Source: JBHHYU01 sp046757725
GTDB lineage: Bacteria; Desulfobacterota; Binatia; UBA9968
DNA length: 6,958 nt
Assembly (NCBI GenBank): GCA_046757725.1
Contig: JBHHYU010000128.1
Coordinates: forward strand, 1-6,958
Direction of reading: 5' to 3'
Position 1 is the stretch's first letter. Every line of letters starts with the position of its first letter. The notes beneath the pieces are model-generated. The model was not told where the DNA came from. It did not search any database and was given only the letters and a program-made list of their open reading frames with translations. Of the stretch, positions 1 through 6,670 are shown piece by piece. The position numbers and the translations under genes are program-made.

Positions 1-260
1 AGCAAGCTGCGGGGAATTAACCCGTAGCGATTAAACGTCGTCCGGAGATTCGCTTTAGAAGCCTAAAGGAAAGCAGAATGCGGTCCTGAATCCGATTGCG
101 ATCCTGGAAAAGATGAAAAACGAGGCGAAAACGACTATCGTGCCCAGCAACCCTGCCATGCTTTAGTTTATACTTTCCAAGCTCGGGCTAAGCTATCAAA
201 TTCGAGGCCTTGGCAAGGTGTTGGAGCAATCACCGGAGCGACCCGACCGGTAACTTCTTC
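1..260. other. Non-coding left edge, possible decayed coding remnant
   Basis: I see no intact gene here. On the plus strand an open stretch without a start codon (59-166) reads in part NPIAILEKMKNEAKTTIVPS and then stops. A neighbouring frame (28-66) reads RLNVVRRFALEA before a stop. Together they could be a frameshifted C-terminal remnant, faintly like the tail of SPFH/stomatin-type proteins, but this is a weak resemblance by eye. Two small inverted repeats are present: CCTTG-G-CAAGG at 208-218, and ACCGG/CCGGT arms at 232-236 and 247-251. The second lies just past the stop codon of the minus-strand gene at 261 but has no T-tract, so it is not a clear intrinsic terminator. Confidence 0.3.
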
Positions 261-983
261 TCATCTCAAAGTTTCCATCAGCCTGCCGAACCCAGATATA
301 TCAACCCTTGCATGGATCTGCTTTAAGGCGTACCAGATGTAAGCCATTCCCGCCGTGACCACAGGTTTTCCGATTTCCCTCTCTAAGAGAGACACGTGCT
401 CCAGGACAGGCCATCGATTACAGGGCATAAAGACCCCGTCTGCCTCCGGATTTTCAAAAGCTAGCTTCTTGGCAATTCGATACGGCACATGGGGAGGCTG
501 CTCTAGAATCTCCGCCGTGACCACTATGCTCGACCCTCCGGTGTGAAGCACCTGAAACCCTCCTTCGGTCAGAAACTTTTCCAGCCTTCGATTACTTTCT
601 TCCGGATAGGGTGTAGCGACTACGACCTTTTTGAGGCCCATGGCCTTCAATGCCTCCACCTCTGCGGTAATGCCGGCAAAAACGGGGATGCCGGCCTTTT
701 CTGTAAGCTTTTTTCCCAAATCCAGGTGAAAGCCAAAGCCTAATTTTGCAAATACCGGAGCTCCCCCGACGATTACCACGTCGGCTCCTGAGCTCACCAA
801 ATCCAGGGTAGCATCTTCAAATCTCTGGATCTGTTTTTCAAAATCCGTATCCACCAGCTTCCGGATAGTTCCCGTGCTATTCAGGAACATAAAGCCATCC
901 CGCAACATTCGGTAGAACTCGTAAACCAGAAGGTCGCCGCGTGATGGGGCCACGTGCCCTATTTTACCTCGCCATCCGTACAT
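261..983 (-). CDS. Asp/Glu racemase superfamily protein, arylmalonate decarboxylase / maleate isomerase-like
   Basis: This 240-residue protein belongs to the cofactor-free cysteine-dependent superfamily of Asp/Glu racemases, maleate cis-trans isomerases and arylmalonate decarboxylases. Visible marks are GADVVIVGGAPV (residues 66-77) at the first active-site loop, GITAEVEALKAMGLKKVVVA (104-123), ATPYPEESN (123-131) and the second active-site loop VFMPCNRW (184-191). Racemases and maleate isomerases carry one Cys in each loop. Here the first loop has Gly74, and Cys188 is the only cysteine in the protein. That is the arrangement of Bordetella bronchiseptica arylmalonate decarboxylase (Gly74, Tyr126, Cys188, 240 residues, from memory), and Tyr126 is also present. 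Residues 75-76 are Ala-Pro where I recall Thr-Ser, so the carboxylate-binding loop differs and the substrate is probably not an arylmalonate. The start at 983 is preceded by AGGGAAAG. It lies 113 bases after the [2Fe-2S] gene, beyond a terminator-like hairpin, so expression may be partly uncoupled. Family is confident; reaction is inferred. Confidence 0.85.
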   Translation of the reverse strand: MYGWRGKIGHVAPSRGDLLVYEFYRMLRDGFMFLNSTGTIRKLVDTDFEKQIQRFEDATLDLVSSGADVVIVGGAPVFAKLGFGFHLDLGKKLTEKAGIPVFAGITAEVEALKAMGLKKVVVATPYPEESNRRLEKFLTEGGFQVLHTGGSSIVVTAEILEQPPHVPYRIAKKLAFENPEADGVFMPCNRWPVLEHVSLLEREIGKPVVTAGMAYIWYALKQIHARVDISGFGRLMETLR

Positions 984-994
984 CGGATCTTTCC

Positions 995-1027
995 CTAGGT
1001 TAAAAAGTAAACCGTCTTACGGTTCAC
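995..1027 (-). CDS. Possible 10-residue leader peptide overlapping the terminator hairpin
   Basis: A GTG at 1025-1027 lies 5 bases after a strong GGAGGAGG (1033-1040, minus strand). It opens an 11-codon frame, MNRKTVYFLT plus TAG, that runs straight through the terminator-like hairpin and its T-tract. A second tiny frame (1056 to 1024, MFFCRWRRML) ends in a TGA that overlaps this GTG, and has GGGAG 5 bases before its ATG. A ribosome translating either frame could block folding of the hairpin and let transcription continue into the gene at 983. No run of a single regulatory amino acid is visible, so a classic attenuator is not evident. The well-placed ribosome binding site is seen; function is speculation. 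Confidence 0.2.
   Translation of the reverse strand: MNRKTVYFLT
1002..1027 (-). terminator. Intrinsic terminator-like hairpin between the [2Fe-2S] subunit and the racemase-family gene
   Basis: Read on the minus strand, GTGAACCGT (1019-1027) pairs with ACGGTTTAC (1007-1015) around a 3-base AAG loop. The stem is 9 bp with one G-U pair, and TTTTT follows directly (1002-1006). This is the expected form of a Rho-independent terminator for the five genes to its right, although the stem is only moderately GC-rich. Because the next gene starts only about 20 bases further on in the same direction, it may be leaky or regulated. Confidence 0.65.
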
Positions 1028-1096
1028 AGCATCCTCCTCCAACGGCAAAAGAACATAGCGGCTCCCGATTCAATTCTTATGCCCTCTCGGGGCTCA

Positions 1097-1606
1097 TTAT
1101 GTGTGGCCCCGCATGTTTTTGGCAGCGGCAAGGATAGACTCAAGGATGCTTTTATATCCAGTGCAGCGACAGATGTTCCCTTCCATAAAATGAATCACCT
1201 CATCCTTGGTCGGTGAGGGATTCTGCGCCAGGAGCGCCTTTGCAGCCAGGATCATCCCAGGGGTGCAAAATCCACATTGGAACCCGCCATGCTTGATAAA
1301 CGCCTCCTGGAGAGGATGAAGCTTTCCATCCTGGGCCAGTCCCTCTATCGTAAGGACTTCTCTCCCACTTACTTCGAATGCAAGAACATTACATGAACTG
1401 ATGGGCCTTCCATCCACCAGGACCGTGCAGGCGCCACAGACCTGCATATCACAAGATTTTTTGGTTCCCGTCAATCCTAAACGATCACGGATAACATCGA
1501 TCAAGAGTTCATGAGGGAGTACCTCAATGGCTTGCTCATTGCCGTTGACCTTAAAAACAATAGGAATGCCCTGCCTCTCTTCCGTTATCATTGATGGACT
1601 CGACAT
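1097..1606 (-). CDS. Molybdenum hydroxylase [2Fe-2S] subunit
   Basis: This is the small electron-transfer subunit (169 residues with the start chosen here) of a three-subunit xanthine-dehydrogenase/CoxS-type enzyme. It passes electrons from the molybdenum centre to FAD. The N-terminal plant-ferredoxin-like domain carries CDMQVCGACTVLVDG with Cys52, Cys57 and Cys60, plus Cys72. The C-terminal four-helix domain carries CGFCTPG (Cys111, Cys114) and ICRCTGY (Cys146, Cys148). All eight cluster ligands are present and the length is normal. I chose the ATG at 1606 because GAGGAG lies 7 bases upstream (1614-1619). The longer frame starting at 1654 would add 16 residues and overlap the FAD gene by 35 bases, without an evident ribosome binding site in a usual spot. 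With this start the FAD gene stops 13 bases upstream, so the two are probably translationally linked. No signal peptide is visible, so it should be cytoplasmic. Confidence 0.96.
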   Translation of the reverse strand: MSSPSMITEERQGIPIVFKVNGNEQAIEVLPHELLIDVIRDRLGLTGTKKSCDMQVCGACTVLVDGRPISSCNVLAFEVSGREVLTIEGLAQDGKLHPLQEAFIKHGGFQCGFCTPGMILAAKALLAQNPSPTKDEVIHFMEGNICRCTGYKSILESILAAAKNMRGHT

Positions 1607-1613
1607 GCCCTTT

Positions 1614-1619
1614 CTCCTC
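1614..1619 (-). promoter_or_regulatory. Ribosome binding site deciding the [2Fe-2S] subunit start
   Basis: GAGGAG on the minus strand sits 7 bases before the ATG at 1604-1606 and just after the TGA (1620-1622) of the FAD gene. This favours the 169-residue product over the longer in-frame alternative starting at 1654. Confidence 0.75.
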
Positions 1620-2498
1620 TCAACTTTTTCCCGGCCCGGATGATCGACAGACACCGCGAAAGGCTCTATTCAGAAGCACCCGAACAAGGTGTTCTTTATA
1701 ATCGGCAGCTCCGTGAAGATCGCTTACCGCCTCGGAGACTCGTCCTGCAATCTCACCGGCCTGTCCGATCAGATTCGAAGCCTCGTCAAGGGTCTTGCCT
1801 TGAATCAGTTCTTCTGCTTCCCGTACGCGACCCGGCCGAGGCCCTGCCGAGCCCACGGCGATCTTTATTTCCGCCACAGACTTCTTGTCTTTGCCCAGTC
1901 TAAGAAATAAAGCGACACCAACACTGGGCCGTTCCAGATAACCAAATTTAAGGTAGCACGAGGAAGAAAATGAAGCAGGCTCGGGCACTCGAATTTCCGT
2001 AAGTATTTCAGCCGGTTCCAAGCTCGTTTCAAAGGCATCCTTAAAGAATTGTTCCACCGGAACTTCACGTTGTGAGTTCGATTTTTCAAGGAGAAGCTTT
2101 GCTCCAAGAACCATAAGAAGCGGCGCCGGATCGGAGTGCGGTTCCGCAAAGCACAGGTTTCCTCCCAGGGTGCCGACCTCCCGGATCCTCACATTGGCAA
2201 TGTTGCGTTCCATTGTTACAAACGCCGGAAGAAATTTCTCCAGTATTGCATTTTCCTCAAGGCTTCGGTGGGTAGCTAAAGCTCCCACGCGGATGACGCC
2301 GTCTTCCAACTTAACTTGATCGATTTCGGGAATTCCCTTAATATTGATGAGCCACTCGGATTGAACCAACGATTCCTTCATGGCGAGGAGTAGCTCTGTT
2401 CCTCCGGCGTAAACGTTGGCGGTTTCTCCATACTGGGCCAATAATGCCGACGCCTCTTTAATACTCCCAGGCTCCTCTAACCGGAATCGTCTAAGCAT
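1620..2498 (-). CDS. Molybdenum hydroxylase FAD-binding subunit
   Basis: This is the medium (CoxM-type) subunit of the same enzyme, 292 residues, carrying the FAD that hands electrons to the external acceptor. Two FAD-binding motifs of the family are visible: AGGTELLLAM (residues 31-40) and GTLGGNLCFAEPHSDPAPLL (109-128). The C-terminal domain ends with the usual DLHGAADYKEHLVRVLL (260-276). Length matches ordinary CoxM/XdhB subunits. There is no extra [4Fe-4S] insertion of the kind found in the 4-hydroxybenzoyl-CoA reductase FAD subunit (HcrB): only three cysteines are present (116, 181, 284). This argues against a Birch-like reductase and for a hydroxylase or dehydrogenase. The ATG at 2498 is preceded by AAAGGA at a spacing of 10. 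It follows the large-subunit gene by 59 bases and precedes the [2Fe-2S] gene by 13. Substrate unknown. Confidence 0.95.
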   Translation of the reverse strand: MLRRFRLEEPGSIKEASALLAQYGETANVYAGGTELLLAMKESLVQSEWLINIKGIPEIDQVKLEDGVIRVGALATHRSLEENAILEKFLPAFVTMERNIANVRIREVGTLGGNLCFAEPHSDPAPLLMVLGAKLLLEKSNSQREVPVEQFFKDAFETSLEPAEILTEIRVPEPASFSSSCYLKFGYLERPSVGVALFLRLGKDKKSVAEIKIAVGSAGPRPGRVREAEELIQGKTLDEASNLIGQAGEIAGRVSEAVSDLHGAADYKEHLVRVLLNRAFRGVCRSSGPGKS

Positions 2499-2557
2499 CC
2501 TTTAAAAGTCCTTTCGTAACCAAAATTCGCGCCCCTAGTGCCCCTAACGATTCATGT

Positions 2558-4867
2558 TTATTCGCCCGGAGACATATGCCCGGGCTGCAAGGTGCGCCAG
2601 ACTTTCGGAGGCGTAAGGGGGAGATCGTAAATCCGAACTCCCCCAGCGTTCGAAACAGCATTGGCAATGGCCGAGGCCACAGGTAGAAGGCCCCCTTCCC
2701 CCATACCCTTGGCCCCAAATGGCCCGGGCCCATTGCGATTTTCTATTAGGACCGATGACATCTTTTCAGGTAGGTGACGGAAAGTAGGAACCCGGTAGTC
2801 GATCAGGTTCGGATTCAACAACTGGCCGTCGTCATAAACCATCTCCTCGAAAAGCGTATGGCCTAGTCCAAAAAAAACGGCGCCTTCGTCCTGGCCGATG
2901 CATTGACTTGGATTGATCGCTTTACCTACATCAGCTACGGAAACATACTTCAATATCTGAATCACTCCCGTCTCCGGGTCCAACTCAACCTCCGCTCCAC
3001 CCCATCCGATCTCCCAAAAGGTTGTAGACGAGCCCAGAACAGCCCTTTTGTTTTTTTTATCTCGGTAGAGGCCCCTCCCAATCACCTCGCCTGCTCGGCT
3101 TCCGAAATAGTCCGTAATAATCTTGCCGTATGGAATGCCGGAACCCTTTCTGTTGTACACCACACCATTTTTAAGGGTCAACCGGCCCGGTTTTTCACCC
3201 AGCATGTTGGCGGCGGCCCGAAGGAGCTGTTTCTTCACATCCTGTGCCGCTCTCTGGACAGCAAGACCCATAACGGTCATAGAACTACTTGCACTGGTAG
3301 AAACATCATACGGCGTGACATCGGTGTCCAACTGTGCCACCGTCACTCGATCCAACCCGAGGTGTAATTCCTCGGCCACGACCTGGCTTAAGGCCGTGCG
3401 GGAGCCTTGGCCTATCTCTACCGTCCCCGTCAACAACACCACACTGCCATCTGATGACATCCTTACCGTAGCACCGGCGATTTTATAAGTCCCTCCGGCA
3501 TCCTTTATACAACAGCTCAATCCCTTACCCGTATAGGGTTTAGACCGTTTGCTTTTCCATTTCAAAGCCTGGGCTACCTTGAGCAGACCTTCTTTTAGAT
3601 CACAGTCCACCGGAGTGTCCCCTGGAGTATAGGTTTCACCTTTTTTTAAAAGATTCTTAAGACGGAGATCTAAGGGATCTACACCTAGCCGTTCAGCGAT
3701 CAAATCCATTTGCGATTCGTAGGCCCACGTGACCTGGACCGAACCAAATCCGCGAAAAGCCCCGGCCGGTACCGTATTGCTATAAACGCTGTGAGCATCG
3801 ACCTTCACGTGAGCGATGCGGTAGGGGCCCAGCGACCGATAGCCCGCCTTCTGAGTCACCCTTGGTCCCGCATCGGCATAAGCGCCGGTATCCATGTACA
3901 CTTCACACTCTCTCGCCATCAGGTGGCCATCCCGAGCAACTCCCGTCTTTATCCGGATACGTGCCGCATGGCGGCTTATGGTCTTGAAGCTCTCACCCAG
4001 AGAGAAAATCAGCTTCACCGGACGGCGGACTTTCCAAGACAATGCAGCGGCAATGGGTTCCGTCTTGACATACAGTTTGCCCCCGTAAGCTCCCCCCACA
4101 TAGGGGACTATAATACGGACGCGACTCTGAGGAAGTCCAAAAATCCCGGCGAGATGGTCCCGCAGATTAAACGGATCCTGGCATGAGCTCCAAACAGTCA
4201 AACGATCGTCTTCAAAATGGGCTAGACTGACGTGTGCTTCCAAAGAGGTGTGTTGGACTTTTTGAAATCGAAAATTATCCTCAAAAACATAATCGGATTT
4301 TTTGAATCCTTGCGCAAGATCCCCCTGCCTGTAGCCGAAATGGTAGCAGATATTGGTCCCCCTGAACCTTTCCGGAGCCCCATACCGGGAGCCACGAAGT
4401 TCGGCTTTGACGGACTCGGTTTCGTGGACCAGCGTGGCGCCCGCAGCGATGGCCTCTTCAATGCTCGTTACCGCCGGAAGCTCCTCGTACTCGACCCCGA
4501 TAAGGCTCAACGCCTCCTCCGCAATTGCCTCATCAGCTGCAACTACTGCGGCAACGGGATCCCCTACGAACCTTACCTTATCGACGGCCACGATGGATTG
4601 ATCTTTGTAAGTAGCGCCGTAGTGGTAATTGAGGCCGGCAAGATCCTTGCGCGTCAGAACGGCGAGGACACCAGGCAAGCGTTCCGCTCTATGGCCATCA
4701 ACGTTGAGCAGCTTCGCATGGGGGAAAGGGCTTCTCAAAACCTTTCCGAAGACCATACCTGGGAGTTCAATGTCCCCTGTATAGACGGCCTTTCCTGTTA
4801 CCTTCTCGCTTCCATCAAGGCGCCGGGCAGCTGTGCCTACGATACTAAAGGGCTGTCCGGTTTTCAT
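2558..4867 (-). CDS. Molybdenum hydroxylase large, molybdopterin-binding subunit
   Basis: This is the catalytic subunit (769 residues) of a xanthine-dehydrogenase-family enzyme; it binds the molybdopterin cytosine dinucleotide-type cofactor and hydroxylates or dehydrogenates its substrate. The N-terminal hammerhead domain (about residues 18-130) contains KVTGKAVYTGD and RFVGDPVAAVVA. The two cofactor-binding domains show QDPFNLR (230-236), GGAYGGK (258-264), AGAFRGFG (368-375), EIGQGSRTALSQ (484-495) and GAKGMGEGG (718-726). Glu724 in the last is at the position of the catalytic glutamate. The AFRGFG loop lacks the AYRCSFR signature of true CO dehydrogenase, so it is not CoxL. Length equals typical XdhA/HcrA-like proteins. 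The start is fixed by an in-frame TAA two codons upstream. Its ribosome binding site (a GAG) is weak compared with neighbouring genes. No Tat signal is seen, so the enzyme is probably cytoplasmic. Substrate cannot be read from sequence; candidates are N- or O-heteroaromatics, aromatic aldehydes or aryl/furoyl-CoA esters. Confidence 0.96.
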   Translation of the reverse strand: MKTGQPFSIVGTAARRLDGSEKVTGKAVYTGDIELPGMVFGKVLRSPFPHAKLLNVDGHRAERLPGVLAVLTRKDLAGLNYHYGATYKDQSIVAVDKVRFVGDPVAAVVAADEAIAEEALSLIGVEYEELPAVTSIEEAIAAGATLVHETESVKAELRGSRYGAPERFRGTNICYHFGYRQGDLAQGFKKSDYVFEDNFRFQKVQHTSLEAHVSLAHFEDDRLTVWSSCQDPFNLRDHLAGIFGLPQSRVRIIVPYVGGAYGGKLYVKTEPIAAALSWKVRRPVKLIFSLGESFKTISRHAARIRIKTGVARDGHLMARECEVYMDTGAYADAGPRVTQKAGYRSLGPYRIAHVKVDAHSVYSNTVPAGAFRGFGSVQVTWAYESQMDLIAERLGVDPLDLRLKNLLKKGETYTPGDTPVDCDLKEGLLKVAQALKWKSKRSKPYTGKGLSCCIKDAGGTYKIAGATVRMSSDGSVVLLTGTVEIGQGSRTALSQVVAEELHLGLDRVTVAQLDTDVTPYDVSTSASSSMTVMGLAVQRAAQDVKKQLLRAAANMLGEKPGRLTLKNGVVYNRKGSGIPYGKIITDYFGSRAGEVIGRGLYRDKKNKRAVLGSSTTFWEIGWGGAEVELDPETGVIQILKYVSVADVGKAINPSQCIGQDEGAVFFGLGHTLFEEMVYDDGQLLNPNLIDYRVPTFRHLPEKMSSVLIENRNGPGPFGAKGMGEGGLLPVASAIANAVSNAGGVRIYDLPLTPPKVWRTLQPGHMSPGE

Positions 4868-4958
4868 GGTTTACTCGCAAAATTACAGGGCCAGTAGCAG
4901 GTTCACCCGGATCGGCAGCATGCTCCTGCCGCCAACGATGCGCCCCTTGGGCCATCAA

Positions 4959-5105
4959 TCACTTCGTGATTTTCGGACTATCCGCTTCAGGGAAATAGAG
5001 ATTACAGAATGGGCAGTGGAAATCCATGCCCGATCCCAACATATGAGGATTAATAACAAAAATCTTCTTGCATTTTGGACACGTAACTTCTACGGCTTGC
5101 CCCAT
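4959..5105 (-). CDS. Small zinc-ribbon protein (48 residues)
   Basis: This short gene begins with an ideal AGGAGG (5114-5119) 8 bases before its ATG. The product starts MGQAVEVTCPKCKKIF and carries a second knuckle HCPFCNLYFP. Cys9, Cys12, Cys31 and Cys34 form a CPxC-x18-CPxC zinc ribbon like the MJ0042-type zinc-finger family. It sits between the UbiD-family gene (94 bases upstream) and the molybdenum enzyme (91 bases downstream). Some UbiD-type decarboxylases (for example the vanillate/hydroxybenzoate systems) have a small Cys-rich D subunit encoded beside them. This protein could play a similar structural or accessory role, but its sequence is not recognisably the same family. It could also help metal or cofactor handling for the molybdenum enzyme. 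The last codons and stop form a 6-bp hairpin (AATCAC/GTGATT) without a T-tract. That it is a gene is well supported; its role is unknown. Confidence 0.85.
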   Translation of the reverse strand: MGQAVEVTCPKCKKIFVINPHMLGSGMDFHCPFCNLYFPEADSPKITK

Positions 5106-5113
5106 CGAAATTT

Positions 5114-5119
5114 CCTCCT
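5114..5119 (-). promoter_or_regulatory. Strong ribosome binding site of the zinc-ribbon gene
   Basis: A perfect AGGAGG on the minus strand lies 8 bases before the ATG at 5103-5105. It is the main non-homology support that this very short frame is translated, and it is stronger than the site before the large molybdenum subunit. Confidence 0.8.
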
Positions 5120-5199
5120 AATTCAGTTCCTCGTCATTCTCTTAGTCGAGTTGCGCGATCAGAAGCCCAAACCTTAACGCCTTATCGACCCCAGGCTTG

Positions 5200-6645
5200 T
5201 TAACACCAATAGGTTGTTCGGTCGGTTGGGATGTGTTGCAAAATCTCGCCCGGAATAAACTCTTCGATCTTGATCCGTTCCATTGCCTCATCCGGGCACT
5301 TCGAGACAGGCGAGAAAGGACGATCCAGCGGCCTCGTAGCATCGATAATCATGCCAGAGGTTTTGATTTCGTCCACGAGCGACGGATCCAAAAAATTACC
5401 GCGGAAGAGAGGTTGCAGTATTGAAACTTGCCGATGCGGTTGCACTCTGGTTGCCAAGGCCCACAGGATATCCGTCGGATTGAAAACATCGATATCCTCA
5501 TCAAACACAAAAACATTTTTGGTATGATCGAAGGTGAGGGCGGCAGCCGCAGCCCGCCCAGGGTCCCCTTCCGACCGTTTCTTCATGGAAATAAATACAT
5601 TGTAATGTGCATGGCGACCCTGCTTACATACCGCCTTTACCCCAGGTATCGCTTCACGGAGCCGCCTCAAGTATGCCCCCTCCCTAGGAAGATCCATCCA
5701 AGGCTTGTCTCCCTCCGGGGTAATCACGGACTGATACATTGCGCCCTTACGATAGTTAATAGCACGCACCTCGTAATTGGCGCATGTCAAGTATCGCTGC
5801 GGGCCAAGGTATCCCGGGGCTTCACCAAAAGGCCCCTCGACGAGCCGCTTACCCGGCACGAGTGCGCCTTCGATAACGATCTCCGCGTCCGCAGGTATCA
5901 AAAAATGATCCCCAAAGGTCTCTGAAGGAGTAAGACGCAACGGCTCCCGCAGGTAACCACCGATCACGTCGTATTCACTCACCTCGAAGGGTCCGTTATA
6001 ACAGGCTCCCATATGATATGCCGGGTGGTGACCAAGAACCGTTGCGACCGGGCATTCGAGGTTGTTCTCTTCATAATCGCGAAAGATCTGCCATAGATGA
6101 CGTGGGGACGCATAACATGCCGAAAGATTTTTGGATTTCACCTCCATTCGGTGGTAGGAGCAATTGTAAATACCGCTATTGCGGTCTTTCGTTATGGTGG
6201 ATAAAACAATGTACGGGCCCCCATCCATCTCATGGTGACGCATGATGGGAAGTTCGTAAAGATCCACATCCTTCCCCGCCTTCACGACCTCCTTGACCGG
6301 TGCATCTTTTTTTTCCACCACGATGGGAGGGATCCGGTGTTCTTCCATCTCCAGACACGTTTCAGCCATCTGAGTCCGATCCATCTCTTTGGGAAGTCCA
6401 AGGGCGATTTGCGCTTTACCTTGCGATATCTCACAGTTCATCACCAACTTTATTTCGCTAGGCCGCCCATTCAGATTCAACGGGTGATCAAAGACGATGA
6501 TGGGAAATTTTTTCATGGCTCCAAGGTGTTTGATAATAGCCGTCACATCGTAGTGGGCAGGATCCACCTCTTTTGTAATATGGATAACCTCATTAGGGAT
6601 CCCTCGACTACAATCCTCTAAAAAGGTTCTCAGACTCTTCGGCAT
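5200..6645 (-). CDS. UbiD-family prenylated-FMN-dependent (de)carboxylase
   Basis: This 481-residue protein has the full length and conserved layout of UbiD enzymes, which reversibly decarboxylate aromatic, heteroaromatic or alpha,beta-unsaturated acids using prenylated FMN. The N-terminal part shows DVDLYELPI (127-135) and DGGPYIVLST (141-150). The prFMN/metal-binding region shows SGIYNCSYHRMEV (157-169), with Arg166 at the place of the catalytic Arg. The motif EGPFGEAPGYLGP (270-282) holds Glu270 and Glu275, spaced as the catalytic Glu pair of Fdc1 and UbiD. The C-terminal oligomerisation region has DEDIDVFNPTDILWALATR (382-400) and IIDATRPLDRPF (433-444). All expected catalytic residues appear present. 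The ATG at 6645 follows AGGAGG (6651-6656) by 5 bases. It is first in the operon, directly behind the promoter-like and operator-like sites. Context suggests a catabolic ring decarboxylase (or carboxylase) rather than ubiquinone synthesis. No UbiX, needed to make prFMN, is in the window. The exact substrate is unknown. Confidence 0.96.
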   Translation of the reverse strand: MPKSLRTFLEDCSRGIPNEVIHITKEVDPAHYDVTAIIKHLGAMKKFPIIVFDHPLNLNGRPSEIKLVMNCEISQGKAQIALGLPKEMDRTQMAETCLEMEEHRIPPIVVEKKDAPVKEVVKAGKDVDLYELPIMRHHEMDGGPYIVLSTITKDRNSGIYNCSYHRMEVKSKNLSACYASPRHLWQIFRDYEENNLECPVATVLGHHPAYHMGACYNGPFEVSEYDVIGGYLREPLRLTPSETFGDHFLIPADAEIVIEGALVPGKRLVEGPFGEAPGYLGPQRYLTCANYEVRAINYRKGAMYQSVITPEGDKPWMDLPREGAYLRRLREAIPGVKAVCKQGRHAHYNVFISMKKRSEGDPGRAAAAALTFDHTKNVFVFDEDIDVFNPTDILWALATRVQPHRQVSILQPLFRGNFLDPSLVDEIKTSGMIIDATRPLDRPFSPVSKCPDEAMERIKIEEFIPGEILQHIPTDRTTYWC

Positions 6646-6650
6646 AATAC

Positions 6651-6656
6651 CCTCCT
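6651..6656 (-). promoter_or_regulatory. Ribosome binding site of the UbiD-family gene
   Basis: AGGAGG on the minus strand lies 5 bases before the ATG at 6643-6645 and supports that start as the first codon of the operon. Confidence 0.8.
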
Positions 6657-6670
6657 AAAAGAGACAAGTT

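Noticed and set aside
232..251. Inverted repeat ACCGG/CCGGT just past the last gene, as a terminator
   Set aside because: The stem is only 5 bp with a 10-base loop and there is no T-tract on the minus strand.
3710..4186. A 158-codon plus-strand open frame
   Set aside because: It is antisense to the cofactor-binding region of the molybdenum large subunit; no plausible protein features.
2558..4867. Aerobic CO dehydrogenase large subunit (CoxL)
   Set aside because: The active-site loop reads AFRGFG, not the AYRCSFR of true CO dehydrogenases, so only the general family applies.
4232..4897. A 221-codon plus-strand open frame
   Set aside because: It lies antisense over the N-terminal part of the molybdenum large subunit, which has clear motifs. 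The composition has no recognisable domain, so it is a shadow frame.
5142..5342. A 66-codon minus-strand frame overlapping the end of the UbiD-family gene and reaching into the spacer
   Set aside because: Most of it lies in another frame of the UbiD gene, it is rich in Arg and Ser, and the end in the spacer has no own start with a ribosome binding site.
5428..5925. A 165-codon plus-strand open frame
   Set aside because: It is antisense to the well-conserved UbiD-family gene and shows no domain or ribosome binding site.
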